A stretch of 17,149 nucleotides of DNA from Candidatus Zhuqueibacterota bacterium (GCA_003854995.1 RQOI01000087.1:1-17149), one strand, 5' to 3'. Numbered from the stretch's first letter, positions 1-7,167 are shown. Program-made: numbers and translations. The notes: a model not told the origin generated them from the sequence alone.

Positions 1-460
1 ATTCATGTTTCGTCATCGACAAACAGTGAAACCTCTGTTTTCGATCACTTGAATGCGGGTGATGAGCCATTTTAACAGCCGAGTTGCGAATCGTTTCGGT
101 TTAATGAGGGCAGTATGGAGGTGCCGAATAAAAAGATGCTGAAAAGAACAAGTCTCTCTATACTTGCAGACAGCAACCAGGTATTATTATTGTAAAGTTT
201 TGCAGTTTGAAATATAACCGCCGAGCTCACCGAGTGCCGAGAAAAGAAGCCTATTTTTTCAAGCGTGGTCGCTGGACTAAAAGTGGCAACCATTTAGTGC
301 TTTAATATATTTCTCTGCGACTCTCCATAACCTCGGCGGTTTCAATCTTTCTCGAATGACGCAATGCCTCGAACTTTTTAGTTGCGATCAAAGGCCGTGT
401 CATATTATACGGCGTACCTGTTTAAAAGTATTCATTTTCCAATTGAGACAAAATATGATA
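1..460. other. 460 bp with no recognisable gene
   Basis: I see no convincing gene here. On the plus strand, frame 1 is open from the window edge to a TAA at 73-75 (24 codons), so it could be the 3' end of a gene lying to the left, but the peptide is too short to recognise. A 26-codon reading frame at 115-195 and a 73-codon minus-strand frame at 72-293 match nothing I know. A small hairpin (GCCGTGT 394-400 with ATACGGC 407-413, one G-T pair) lies just downstream of the 3' end of the secreted-protein gene at 461, but no T-run follows it, so I do not call it a terminator. Confidence 0.5.
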
Positions 461-2470
461 CTATCTCAGAATTGTCATCTTTCGGGCTTTGGAAAAGTCA
501 CCTGCAACCATTCTATAGAGATACATTCCGGTTACGACTGGTGAACCATACTCATCCAATCCATCCCATACGATGGTATGGTGGCCAATTGACTTTGCTT
601 CATTCACCAACCGTCGAACCAGGCTGCCGCGAAGATCATAAATCTCAAGAGTGACAAATTCCTCTGTCGGCACGCTGTACTCGATCGACGTTTGCGGATT
701 GAACGGATTTGGCTGATTTTGTGACAGGGCAAACTCTGTCGGCACAGCACCAACAGTGCCAACAAGCTCCTTTTTGAGATTATTTTTCAGATTAATGATG
801 ACGCAATCCGATCCTTCAACATCCGTGCCACCAAATTCTTCCAACAACATGCCGGTGACAACTAGCGGGAAAAGATCACCATCGTTCACATCGCCAAGCG
901 CTGCGATGACCGCTTGCGTATCAAATTTGAGCGTCATATCCACATACCCGTCAGCCCCTTCGGTGTGACAATTACATTCGTCTCCTTCAAAAGGCGTTGC
1001 CACATCTTCAAAAGCCCAACGTAGTGGTGCTACGCCAGCCAGCTCATCGTCCATATTGCGATCCAGCAAAATCGTGCCCGGATCAATCGTTGTGACATCA
1101 AATTCATCCGTTCCTAAAATCGCGACAGGAACGACACCTTTGCTTTTTGGATTCAAAGGATTTGGGCACGATTGCGGATGAATATCGATGAATACAGAGA
1201 TCGTCTGCGGCGGCGGTGAACCTGTTGCATTGAGAATATTTATATACCAGCCAACGGCCAAGGCACTGGTCCAGTAACTATAGCCGTTCCAGCTGCCATC
1301 AGGATTCTGCTGGTCTACCAGCACGTCACAATAGTGCGAGTACCAGTCACCGGCTAATGAGCTGACGGTTGGATCCCACCAGTCCTGGCCAATGATAAAA
1401 CCGCCAGGTGCACCGCTCATGCCAGTGCCGATGAAAAAGTCCTCACCCGCTCCGGAACCGTATTTTTCCATAAAATCCCATACCTCAAGTGCTTTATATA
1501 GTGCCCACATGGCATAGGGATGATCTATGTTGCCATACCAGATGCCACTGGGCACATCGGTCCAATGGCTATTGATGAATTCCAAAGCCTTTTGTACCCG
1601 TAAATCATCAATACCAGCACCGATAGCAGCAAGTTGAAGTAGCAGTCCACCCGTTTTTGACACGTTAACGTATGTATTTGGATTATCATACCCAGAGCCG
1701 CCATTCGCATTCTGAATGTAATTGACCCACAGCTCAAGTTCATCAACCACATACTGAGGATATTGTAATCCCCAACTCGCCGCATATAACATGGGCAATG
1801 AGCCCCATTGCGCGGTCGAGTTATCCGATGTTGAATAATTTGGATAGTATCTCCATCCGCCACGATAATTTCCGCGATCCGGTTCGACTTGTGCCCAGGA
1901 GAACCAGTCTATAATATCCTGCATGAGCTCAGCGTAGGTCATGCCGGCAACTGGACTTGTACCGCCAATGATTGTGTTTTTGCCAAGTTTTTGGCCGAGC
2001 GCAAAAATGATCGGAGCAGTGATGCCGTTGCTGTATATATCAGCTGAATGAAACTGAACGGCTTGACCATTCCCTTCACCAGCTTCTATAGCGAGACTAT
2101 TGTTGTAATCTTCAGAATGATGCCAATATCCCGCTGTCTCTTCGCTGAGGATGAAAACCTGGGCACCATTGAGGATATAATTGACCGCTTTTGCCACGGT
2201 TTCCCCATACATCGAACCGTCGTTTGGCAGATAGCCCTCTTCAATGAAAGCTAGGGCCGCGGAAGCCGTAGCAGCAAGATCGGAACGAATATCGCCAAAT
2301 TCCCAATGCCCCGTTGTTGTATTTTGTGCGCTTGCGAGCCAGGCTAATCCCGCATCGATGGCAGCCTGTTTAGCCTGTTCAGTCGCGGCCATCATTATAG
2401 CCGAGAGCATAAAAATAAACACAAGAATCATAACCATCACTGACTTTAGTGTGGATTTTTGAGTCTTCAT
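461..2470 (-). CDS. Secreted protein: alpha/alpha-toroid (squalene cyclase-like) domain plus FlgD/T9SS-type C-terminal tail
   Basis: A 669-residue exported protein. Residues 1-29 form a signal peptide (basic start, hydrophobic VMVMILVFIFMLSAIMMA). Residues about 31-415 are helical repeats with Trp/Gly-rich turns and a late DGSW element, as in the prenyltransferase/squalene-cyclase toroid fold. I see no DXDD cyclase motif, so this half is probably binding or structural rather than catalytic. Residues about 425-560 form a module seen in many environmental secreted proteins (FIDIHPQSCPNPLN, then PVAILGT, VNDGDLF and GSDCVIIN). Residues 578-669 carry the linker QNQPNPFNPQTSIEYSVP and a FlgD-like Ig domain (TLEIYDLRG, VWDGLDEYGSPVVTGMYLYR) ending in KMTILR, typical of FCB-group sorting domains. 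A GAGGGG ribosome site 5 nt before the ATG supports the start. It is monocistronic here. The substrate is unknown. Confidence 0.85.
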   Translation of the reverse strand: MKTQKSTLKSVMVMILVFIFMLSAIMMAATEQAKQAAIDAGLAWLASAQNTTTGHWEFGDIRSDLAATASAALAFIEEGYLPNDGSMYGETVAKAVNYILNGAQVFILSEETAGYWHHSEDYNNSLAIEAGEGNGQAVQFHSADIYSNGITAPIIFALGQKLGKNTIIGGTSPVAGMTYAELMQDIIDWFSWAQVEPDRGNYRGGWRYYPNYSTSDNSTAQWGSLPMLYAASWGLQYPQYVVDELELWVNYIQNANGGSGYDNPNTYVNVSKTGGLLLQLAAIGAGIDDLRVQKALEFINSHWTDVPSGIWYGNIDHPYAMWALYKALEVWDFMEKYGSGAGEDFFIGTGMSGAPGGFIIGQDWWDPTVSSLAGDWYSHYCDVLVDQQNPDGSWNGYSYWTSALAVGWYINILNATGSPPPQTISVFIDIHPQSCPNPLNPKSKGVVPVAILGTDEFDVTTIDPGTILLDRNMDDELAGVAPLRWAFEDVATPFEGDECNCHTEGADGYVDMTLKFDTQAVIAALGDVNDGDLFPLVVTGMLLEEFGGTDVEGSDCVIINLKNNLKKELVGTVGAVPTEFALSQNQPNPFNPQTSIEYSVPTEEFVTLEIYDLRGSLVRRLVNEAKSIGHHTIVWDGLDEYGSPVVTGMYLYRMVAGDFSKARKMTILR

Positions 2471-3111
2471 GTTAACCCCTCTAATAATTAATAGATATAA
2501 AAAAAGAGAATTAGTTAAAGTCTATTCATTAGCGTGAAATCCTCTCAGCCCCGGGACTGCCTCGCTGTTGGATCCCGATTATGGTCACTCTTCAGTGTTT
2601 TAAGAATGATACAAAAAAGTGAGATCATTCGAATCATTTTCATTGTCCTCTGCTTTATTGATGAGCAAAAAAAGCAGCCTCAAAAATCTCCTATAGAAGA
2701 TTTTTGCAAGTAACGTCAGAGCGACAGTTGTTGCCGGATGGTCTTAATTTATGGATTCGAATTATTCGTCAAAGAAACTCGTGTTGCGCAGCGGCCGTTT
2801 CCCCATATCGATGTGGATTTTACTTCGGCTATCCGACATACTCATATATAGTAATTCTTGCAGAAAAGGGCAAGGTTTTTTTTGTTCTTGGAAAAGTTTT
2901 ATTGGCGGTATGGATTTACCCGAGCGAAGCCGCCCTTTTCAAAGTCTAAAACACCTTTTTCATCCTATTACATTGCAGCATTTCTCACAAGCATGTCTGG
3001 CAATGAAGCAAAGTTATGCGGGGTTTTGCTGGTGTGCAATCTTTGACATACGACTATTTTGCCAACAGCAATCTCAGATACTTGACTGTATTCCCAATTT
3101 TTACTTACGCC

Positions 3112-3177
3112 GCACACACCGCTGGTTATTGACGCGCCATCTTGATCGCGGCCATCCAACCTCAGAGGATAGACACC
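3112..3177 (-). pseudogene. Possible remnant of a FlgD-like Ig / sorting domain
   Basis: Read on the minus strand, this stretch gives GVYPLRLDGRDQDGASITSG followed by VC. That is close to the core of the FlgD-like Ig domain that ends FCB-group secreted proteins (pattern G.Y.l.wDGRDq.G..v.SGvY). The surrounding open frame (3222 down to 2968, 84 codons) has no signal peptide, no recognisable N-terminal domain and an unconvincing tail. The usual Tyr after SGV is Cys, and a second frame just upstream also reads protein-like (LLQLDSEGNSIVS). I read it as a decayed fragment of a larger secreted protein, possibly related to the intact gene at 461-2470 on the same strand. It could be chance. Confidence 0.3.
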
Positions 3178-3271
3178 CGTAGCCGCGTTATTGTCCGAAT
3201 TGTACTGTGAGTCATGATACAATACTATTCCCTTCGCTGTCTAGCTGCAGTAATCCATTTTTCTCTTTTTT

Positions 3272-3301
3272 TTGTCAATTTAATTTTTAACTTTTTATCC
3301 T
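3272..3301 (+). promoter_or_regulatory. Candidate sigma70-type promoter of the corrinoid operon
   Basis: TTGTCA (3272-3277, five of six to the -35 consensus) and TATCCT (3296-3301, four of six to the -10 consensus) are 18 bp apart in an AT-rich tract, about 28 bp before the ATG at 3330. This would give a leader of roughly 22 nt. The region is so AT-rich that a chance match is possible, and FCB bacteria often use a different -33/-7 consensus. Confidence 0.3.
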
Positions 3302-3329
3302 GAATTTTACATTCGAGCCGGCGAACAAA

Positions 3330-4346
3330 ATGACCTCGTTTGAACGATTACAAAACCGCATGGTGGGCAATCCAGTCGATCGTCCGCCCAATTTTGACAT
3401 CATGATGCAGTTTGCTACGCGTCATATCGATAAACCGCTGCGCGACTATTACCTCGATCACCGCGTTCTCGTTCAAGCGAACATGGCGATGCTGAATGAC
3501 TTTCAGCTGGATATAGTGCAGGCGATCTCCGATCCGTACCGCGAAGCATTTGATCTCGGACTCGAGGTCTCGTTTCCGGAGCAGTCCTTGCCGATCAGCA
3601 CGTCGCCGCTTCTTCGCGAACCATCGGATCTGGCCAGGCTCACCACCGTCGATCCGGTGAACGGCAGACGCATGCATGACCGCCTCGAGGCGATTCGTCT
3701 GTTTCGAGAAAAAGTGGGCGGCTGTACGCCCATCATGGGCTGGGTCGAAGGCGCTCTCGCAGAGGCTGCCGATCTTCGCGGCGTCAGCACGCTGATGCTC
3801 GATCTGTTCGAGAGGCCGGATTGGGTGATCGAGTTGTTAGAGTTCTGCTGCGAACAGGCCATCCTGTTCGCTCGCGCGCAAATGGCTGCCGGCGCCGATA
3901 TCATTGGTCTGGGTGATGCGGTGGCATCACAGGTGTCGCCGGCATGGTATCGTCTTTACGCTCTACCCTATGAACGGCGGATCTTTCAAGCGGTGAAAAA
4001 CAGCGGCGGCATCGCGCGACTGCATATTTGCGGTGACACGACATTGATTCTGCATGAAATGGCGACGAGCGGCGCCGATATTGTCGATATTGACTGGATG
4101 GTGGATTACCAAAAAGCCGCTGAGATCAGTGACAATGACGGTCCGGCGATTTGCGGCAACTTTGATCCAGTGAAAATCATGCTGCAGGGCAGTCCGGAAC
4201 AGGTCAGAGAGGCAGTGATCAACTGCCTGTCCATCGGCGGCGATAAAAACTTGAGCGCTGCTGGCTGTGAAATTCCGATCAACACACCATATTCAAATTT
4301 GCATGCACAAACCGCAGCTTTATCTGAATATTATAGCATGGCCTGA
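3330..4346 (+). CDS. UroD-family corrinoid methyltransferase (MtaA/CmuA-like)
   Basis: A 338-residue cytoplasmic TIM-barrel protein of the uroporphyrinogen decarboxylase superfamily. It carries the zinc signature of the MtaA/MtbA/CmuA branch: LHICGD at 231-236 (His232, Cys234) and AGCEIP at 311-316 (Cys313), with GADIIGLGDA at 188-197 on the barrel. True uroporphyrinogen decarboxylases lack this HXC...C set, and no haem genes are nearby, so I call it a methyltransferase acting with a corrinoid protein. It is first in the operon, 95 bp before the corrinoid gene. Known relatives move methyl groups between a corrinoid and a thiol (MtaA, coenzyme M) or from a small methyl compound to the corrinoid (CmuA). 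The direction and substrate here are inferred only. The ATG has a weak ribosome site (GAG about 12 nt upstream), but no other in-frame ATG, GTG or TTG precedes it before a stop. Confidence 0.85.
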   Translation: MTSFERLQNRMVGNPVDRPPNFDIMMQFATRHIDKPLRDYYLDHRVLVQANMAMLNDFQLDIVQAISDPYREAFDLGLEVSFPEQSLPISTSPLLREPSDLARLTTVDPVNGRRMHDRLEAIRLFREKVGGCTPIMGWVEGALAEAADLRGVSTLMLDLFERPDWVIELLEFCCEQAILFARAQMAAGADIIGLGDAVASQVSPAWYRLYALPYERRIFQAVKNSGGIARLHICGDTTLILHEMATSGADIVDIDWMVDYQKAAEISDNDGPAICGNFDPVKIMLQGSPEQVREAVINCLSIGGDKNLSAAGCEIPINTPYSNLHAQTAALSEYYSMA

Positions 4347-4353
4347 TCAAGAC

Positions 4354-4379
4354 CATTGCCGCGGATGTGCCAGGCAATG
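4354..4379 (+). other. Intercistronic hairpin before the corrinoid-protein gene
   Basis: CATTGCC (4354-4360) and GGCAATG (4373-4379) form a perfect 7-bp stem with a 12-nt loop, starting 8 nt after the stop codon of the UroD-family gene. No T-run follows, so it is not a standard terminator. It could stabilise the upstream message or tune the ratio of the two products. Confidence 0.4.
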
Positions 4380-4430
4380 CGGCCAGTTGGACCGCCGGCG
4401 ACGATGATGAAAAGATGCACATTTGGCAAG

Positions 4431-4435
4431 AGGAG
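4431..4435 (+). promoter_or_regulatory. Ribosome binding site fixing the corrinoid-protein start
   Basis: AGGAG lies 6 nt before the ATG at 4442. This favours that start over an in-frame GTG at 4367, which would add 25 non-conserved residues and cover the intercistronic hairpin. Confidence 0.7.
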
Positions 4436-4441
4436 AGCAGA

Positions 4442-5107
4442 ATGAGTGAATTTGTAGAACAGCTGGCGTTATGTGTCGAACGCGGCAAAGTGAACAGAGA
4501 ATCTCTCTACCCACCGGACTTGCACGGTCAGGATGGCACAGACGAATTGGCCAAACAGGCACTCGAACAAGGGCTAAAGCCGGACACCATTCTCGAAGGC
4601 TGCATTCTCGGCATGGATCGCATCGGCGCCAAGTTCAGCGAAAATAAAGCGTTCGTCCCTGAGCTGCTCATGGCTGCCAAAGCGATGACCGCTGCGATGA
4701 CACATCTCAAGCCGTTCTTTCAGTCCGGCGCCGTGAAACGCAAAGGTACGTTTGTCATTGGCACTGTTGCCGGTGATTTGCACGATATTGGCAAAAATCT
4801 CGTCGCCATGGTCGTTGAAGGGGGCGGTTTTGAGGTCATTGATCTGGGTACGAATGTTACGACGGCGAAATTTCTCGCTTCCATCGAAGAGCATCCAGGC
4901 TGCAGCGTCGGCATGAGCGCGCTGTTGACCACGACAATGGTTAATATGGAAGGCACCATCAAGGCGATCAAGGAAAAATATCCCGAAACGCTGGTCCTCG
5001 TCGGCGGCGCCCCGGTGACAAAACAGTATGCTGACAAAATTGGTGCGGATGGCTATTCTCCGGATCCGCAAGGTGCGGTGGCCATATTGAATAAAAAGGT
5101 GGCCTGA
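4442..5107 (+). CDS. Corrinoid (cobalamin-binding) methyl carrier protein, MtaC/MtbC type
   Basis: A 221-residue two-domain carrier. Residues about 1-90 form the helical cap, with LEGCILGMDRIGAKFSENKA and FVPELLMAAKAM as in MetH and MtaC caps. Residues about 101-221 form the Rossmann-like cobalamin-binding domain: GDLHDIGKNLV at 111-121 is the DXHXXG signature with His114 as lower axial cobalt ligand, MSALLTTTM at 158-166 is the SxL-type loop, and LVGGAPV (186-192) with GADGYSPDP (201-209) are the later nucleotide-loop contacts. Length and order match stand-alone corrinoid proteins of methanol, methylamine and methoxyl metabolism, and the middle of B12-dependent methionine synthase. It probably shuttles the methyl group between the UroD-family enzyme before it and the homocysteine methyltransferase after it. 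Confidence 0.95.
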   Translation: MSEFVEQLALCVERGKVNRESLYPPDLHGQDGTDELAKQALEQGLKPDTILEGCILGMDRIGAKFSENKAFVPELLMAAKAMTAAMTHLKPFFQSGAVKRKGTFVIGTVAGDLHDIGKNLVAMVVEGGGFEVIDLGTNVTTAKFLASIEEHPGCSVGMSALLTTTMVNMEGTIKAIKEKYPETLVLVGGAPVTKQYADKIGADGYSPDPQGAVAILNKKVA

Positions 5108-5121
5108 CGTTAACAGTGGCT

Positions 5122-5148
5122 GGTGGCTAAGCTCGGCAGAAAGCCACC
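5122..5148 (+). other. Intercistronic hairpin before the homocysteine methyltransferase gene
   Basis: GGTGGCT (5122-5128) and AGCCACC (5142-5148) form a perfect 7-bp stem with a 13-nt loop in the 76-bp gap. No T-run follows. It is the second hairpin of this kind in the operon, which suggests message processing or partial attenuation between cistrons rather than termination. Confidence 0.4.
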
Positions 5149-5183
5149 TGACCGCAACTTACAAACTCGAGAGAGAATTCAGC

Positions 5184-6074
5184 ATGACTTTCGCAGAATT
5201 AAAATCAGGCAGGGTGCTCGTTTCTGACGGCGCCTGGGGTACTTTTCTGCACGAAAAAGGTCTGCAGCCAGGCGAATGCCCGGAGCTGTGGAACGTGACC
5301 CACCCAAACGAGGTCTACGACATTGCTAAAAGCTACGTCGAGGCCGGAGCGGACATGATCGAGACCAACAGTTTCGGCGGTAGTCGCCTCAAACTGCAGC
5401 ATTACGGACTGGCAGATCGCAGCGCCGAGCTGAATGAAGAGGCGGCCAGGATCTCGAAGAGAGCCGCCGGCGAGGTCTGTTACGTGCTCGGCTCCATTGG
5501 ACCGACAGGGAAAATCCTCATCATGGGTGATGTAACAGAAGAGGAGATCTATGACGCTTTTAAGGTCCAGGCCATGGCGCTGGCAAAAGGCGGCGCAGAT
5601 GCAATTGTCGTAGAGACCATGTCCGCCGTCGATGAGGCCGTGCTGGCCATCCGAGCGGCGAAAGAGAACACTCCCTTGCCGGTCATTTGCACGTTCACGT
5701 TTGAAAAGACAATAGAGGGTGACTATAAAACCATGATGGGCGTTTCACCCGAGATGATGGCAGCTGCCGTTCTGCCCGCCGGTGCGGACGTGATTGGCGC
5801 CAACTGCGGCAACGGCATGGCGAGGATGATCGATATCATCACAGTTTTACACCGCATAGCGCCCGACACCCCTCTGCTCGTCCACGCCAATGCCGGAGCG
5901 CCGATCGTACAAAAAGGCGAGACTGTTTTTCCCGAAAAGCCGGAAGACATGTTCAGACTGACGCCGCAGCTCATAGAGGCCGGCGCCAATATCATCGGCG
6001 GCTGTTGTGGCACGACGCCAGCGCACATTGCGGCCATCGCCAGGGCTGTCAAACTGTATGAAAAACGCAAGTGA
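5184..6074 (+). CDS. Zinc-dependent homocysteine S-methyltransferase (MetH N-terminal / BHMT family)
   Basis: A 296-residue TIM-barrel enzyme equal in extent to the first domain of MetH. It has DGAWGTFLHEKG near the N-terminus (15-26), ETNSFGG (60-66), the zinc cysteine in GANCGNG (Cys208), and the Cys pair in GGCCGTTPAHI (Cys274, Cys275). All three zinc ligands are present, so it should bind and activate homocysteine thiolate and take a methyl group to form methionine. There is no fused pterin or cobalamin domain. Its place after a free corrinoid protein suggests the methyl donor is methylcob(III)alamin on that protein rather than betaine or S-methylmethionine. A GAGAGAGAA purine run precedes the ATG by about 6 nt. 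Its stop overlaps the next start as GTGA. Confidence 0.93.
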   Translation: MTFAELKSGRVLVSDGAWGTFLHEKGLQPGECPELWNVTHPNEVYDIAKSYVEAGADMIETNSFGGSRLKLQHYGLADRSAELNEEAARISKRAAGEVCYVLGSIGPTGKILIMGDVTEEEIYDAFKVQAMALAKGGADAIVVETMSAVDEAVLAIRAAKENTPLPVICTFTFEKTIEGDYKTMMGVSPEMMAAAVLPAGADVIGANCGNGMARMIDIITVLHRIAPDTPLLVHANAGAPIVQKGETVFPEKPEDMFRLTPQLIEAGANIIGGCCGTTPAHIAAIARAVKLYEKRK

Positions 6075-6847
6075 TCAGATCAACAACCGCAGATATTACC
6101 GAATTCTCTCTCTCCTTCGACGAGCTTGACCATAATCCGGCGGAGCTCATCGCCTTAGTCGGCTATAGGGACGGCGAGGCGCCTGAAATTTTGCGAACAC
6201 TATATTATGAAATCATCTCTGCCGCCGGCGAACGCTGCCACATTCGGGGCGGCTATAGACATTTTTCAGAGATCGAATGGCGCGAAACTGACCTCTGTCT
6301 CGGCAGTGAAAAAACAGCGTTTGCCACGGGAAAAATCATTGCCGCTCAGCTGCAACGTGCGGAATCAGCCGTACTCTTTGCCTGCTCAATCGGAGCAGGA
6401 CTGGAGACATGGTCGAGGCAACTGATGAACGACGGCGATTTTTTTTCAGGATACCTGGTGGATGCAGTGGCATCTCTGACCGTCGAATCGGCCATGCATA
6501 AAATTCAGGACGATCTGGAAAAGGATCAGCAGGACAAAGGCCAGAAAATATCCAACTGCTACAGTCCCGGCCACTGCGGTTGGCTGGTCACTGAACAACA
6601 CAAGCTATTCTCTCTGTTGCCGGACAATTTTTGTGGCATCACATTAACCGATTCGTCGCTGATGCTGCCGATCAAGTCCGCTTCCGGCATCATCGGCATC
6701 GGCCCGGCCATGCAAAGAGTGGATGCCTGCCAATTATGCGATATGAACCGTTGCGTTTTTCGACGATTTGATAAATCAAAGCAGGAGACAGAGGCACACG
6801 CAGTCTTTGCTAAAAAGCCCGGTGATCAGCACCACCGGGCTTTTTGA
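6071..6847 (+). CDS. Stand-alone MetH-type cobalamin reactivation domain protein
   Basis: A 258-codon reading frame starting with GTG, overlapping the previous stop (GTGA). It matches the vitamin B12-dependent methionine synthase activation domain, which binds S-adenosylmethionine for reductive remethylation of inactive cob(II)alamin. Visible marks are YSPGHCGW (164-171), SLMLPIKSASGIIGIG (196-211) and a closing Cys set (Cys220, Cys223, Cys228) followed by FRRF, where relatives usually end. The last 26 or so codons run through the transcription terminator and end in its T-tract. A tandem TGATAA at 6769-6774 lies one base out of frame just after FRRF, so loss of a single T in the run at 6767-6769, or a read error there, would explain the tail. 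The function is probably to keep the 4442-5107 corrinoid protein active. The reductant is not encoded here. Confidence 0.88.
   Translation: MIRSTTADITEFSLSFDELDHNPAELIALVGYRDGEAPEILRTLYYEIISAAGERCHIRGGYRHFSEIEWRETDLCLGSEKTAFATGKIIAAQLQRAESAVLFACSIGAGLETWSRQLMNDGDFFSGYLVDAVASLTVESAMHKIQDDLEKDQQDKGQKISNCYSPGHCGWLVTEQHKLFSLLPDNFCGITLTDSSLMLPIKSASGIIGIGPAMQRVDACQLCDMNRCVFRRFDKSKQETEAHAVFAKKPGDQHHRAF
6812..6845. terminator. Strong bidirectional intrinsic terminator
   Basis: GCCCGGTG (6817-6824) and CACCGGGC (6833-6840) form a perfect 8-bp GC-rich stem with an 8-nt loop, flanked by AAAAA (6812-6816) and TTTTT (6841-6845). It therefore works in both directions, ending the plus-strand corrinoid operon and the minus-strand glsB-like transcript. 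It lies inside the annotated 3' end of the reactivation gene, whose stop falls at the end of the T-tract. Confidence 0.92.
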
Positions 6848-6864
6848 AAGGTTGAGACGATTCG

Positions 6865-6902
6865 CTCCATCAGCTTGGCGTAAACTAGCCGCAGCGATGG
6901 AG
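6865..6902. other. Stem-loop in the convergent intergenic gap
   Basis: CTCCATC (6865-6871) pairs with GATGGAG (6896-6902). A symmetrical 5/5 internal loop separates this from a short GGC/GCC inner stem (6877-6879 with 6888-6890). It lies in the 3' untranslated region of the glsB-like gene, upstream of the shared terminator on that strand. The role is unknown. Confidence 0.35.
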
Positions 6903-6924
6903 ATCAGCTGCCACGGATCGGGCG

Positions 6925-7167
6925 CTATTTTTTTATCAACCTTATGACAAAAAGGAGTATCAGAGCGCCGATCACCGCAACGATCAACGAGCCAAGCAAA
7001 CCGCCGCCGATTATGCCACCCAGCAGCCAACCGCCCAGGATTGCACCGATGACGCCGACGATCAAGTTGCCAACGAGACCATAGCCCTTACCTTTCATGA
7101 TGACGCCGGCCAACCAGCCAGCCAGCAAACCGATGACGAGAAAAACAATCAGACTTGTCAGAGTCAT
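6925..7167 (-). CDS. GlsB/YeaQ/YmgE-family small membrane protein
   Basis: An 80-residue, very hydrophobic, Gly-rich protein with three membrane segments (about 3-20, 27-48 and 52-75) separated by short KGKGYG and Gly-rich turns, ending RLIKK. This is the transglycosylase-associated / GlsB/YeaQ/YmgE family of inner-membrane proteins, linked in other bacteria to general stress and envelope stress; the molecular role is not settled. An ATG at 7173 would add two residues, but AGGGAG at 7175-7180 sits only 1 nt from it and 7 nt from the ATG at 7167, so I choose the latter. It converges on the corrinoid operon and shares its terminator. A sigma54-like element lies about 60-75 bp upstream. Confidence 0.9.
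   Translation of the reverse strand: MTLTSLIVFLVIGLLAGWLAGVIMKGKGYGLVGNLIVGVIGAILGGWLLGGIIGGGLLGSLIVAVIGALILLFVIRLIKK

Larger units (their letters stand above)
2471..3329. other. AT-rich intergenic region (859 bp) between divergent genes
   Basis: No intact gene is convincing. It holds the upstream regions of two divergent transcription units. Two inverted repeats sit side by side: CTGCTTT 2650-2656 with AAAGCAG 2671-2677, and AAAAATCT 2682-2689 with AGATTTTT 2698-2705. A possible decayed FlgD-like fragment lies on the minus strand at about 3112-3177 and a candidate promoter at 3272-3301 (both listed separately). I found no cobalamin, SAM or T-box leader signature before the corrinoid operon. 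A 143-codon plus-strand frame at 2751-3182 is rich in Cys, Trp and Phe with no family resemblance, and I reject it. Confidence 0.5.

Noticed and set aside
115..195. 26-codon plus-strand small reading frame with a GAGGG-like site
   Set aside because: Too short and not recognisable; no context supports it.
2751..3182. 143-codon plus-strand open frame in the long intergenic gap
   Set aside because: No domain, no good ribosome site, odd composition; it also overlaps the FlgD-like remnant on the other strand.
3223..3329. Cobalamin or SAM riboswitch before the corrinoid operon
   Set aside because: I looked for a B12 box and SAM-type leader motifs. The leader is short and AT-rich and none is visible.
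4367..4441. 25-residue N-terminal extension of the corrinoid protein from a GTG
   Set aside because: AGGAG sits 6 nt before the ATG at 4442, the extra residues are not family-like, and the extension would cover an intercistronic hairpin.
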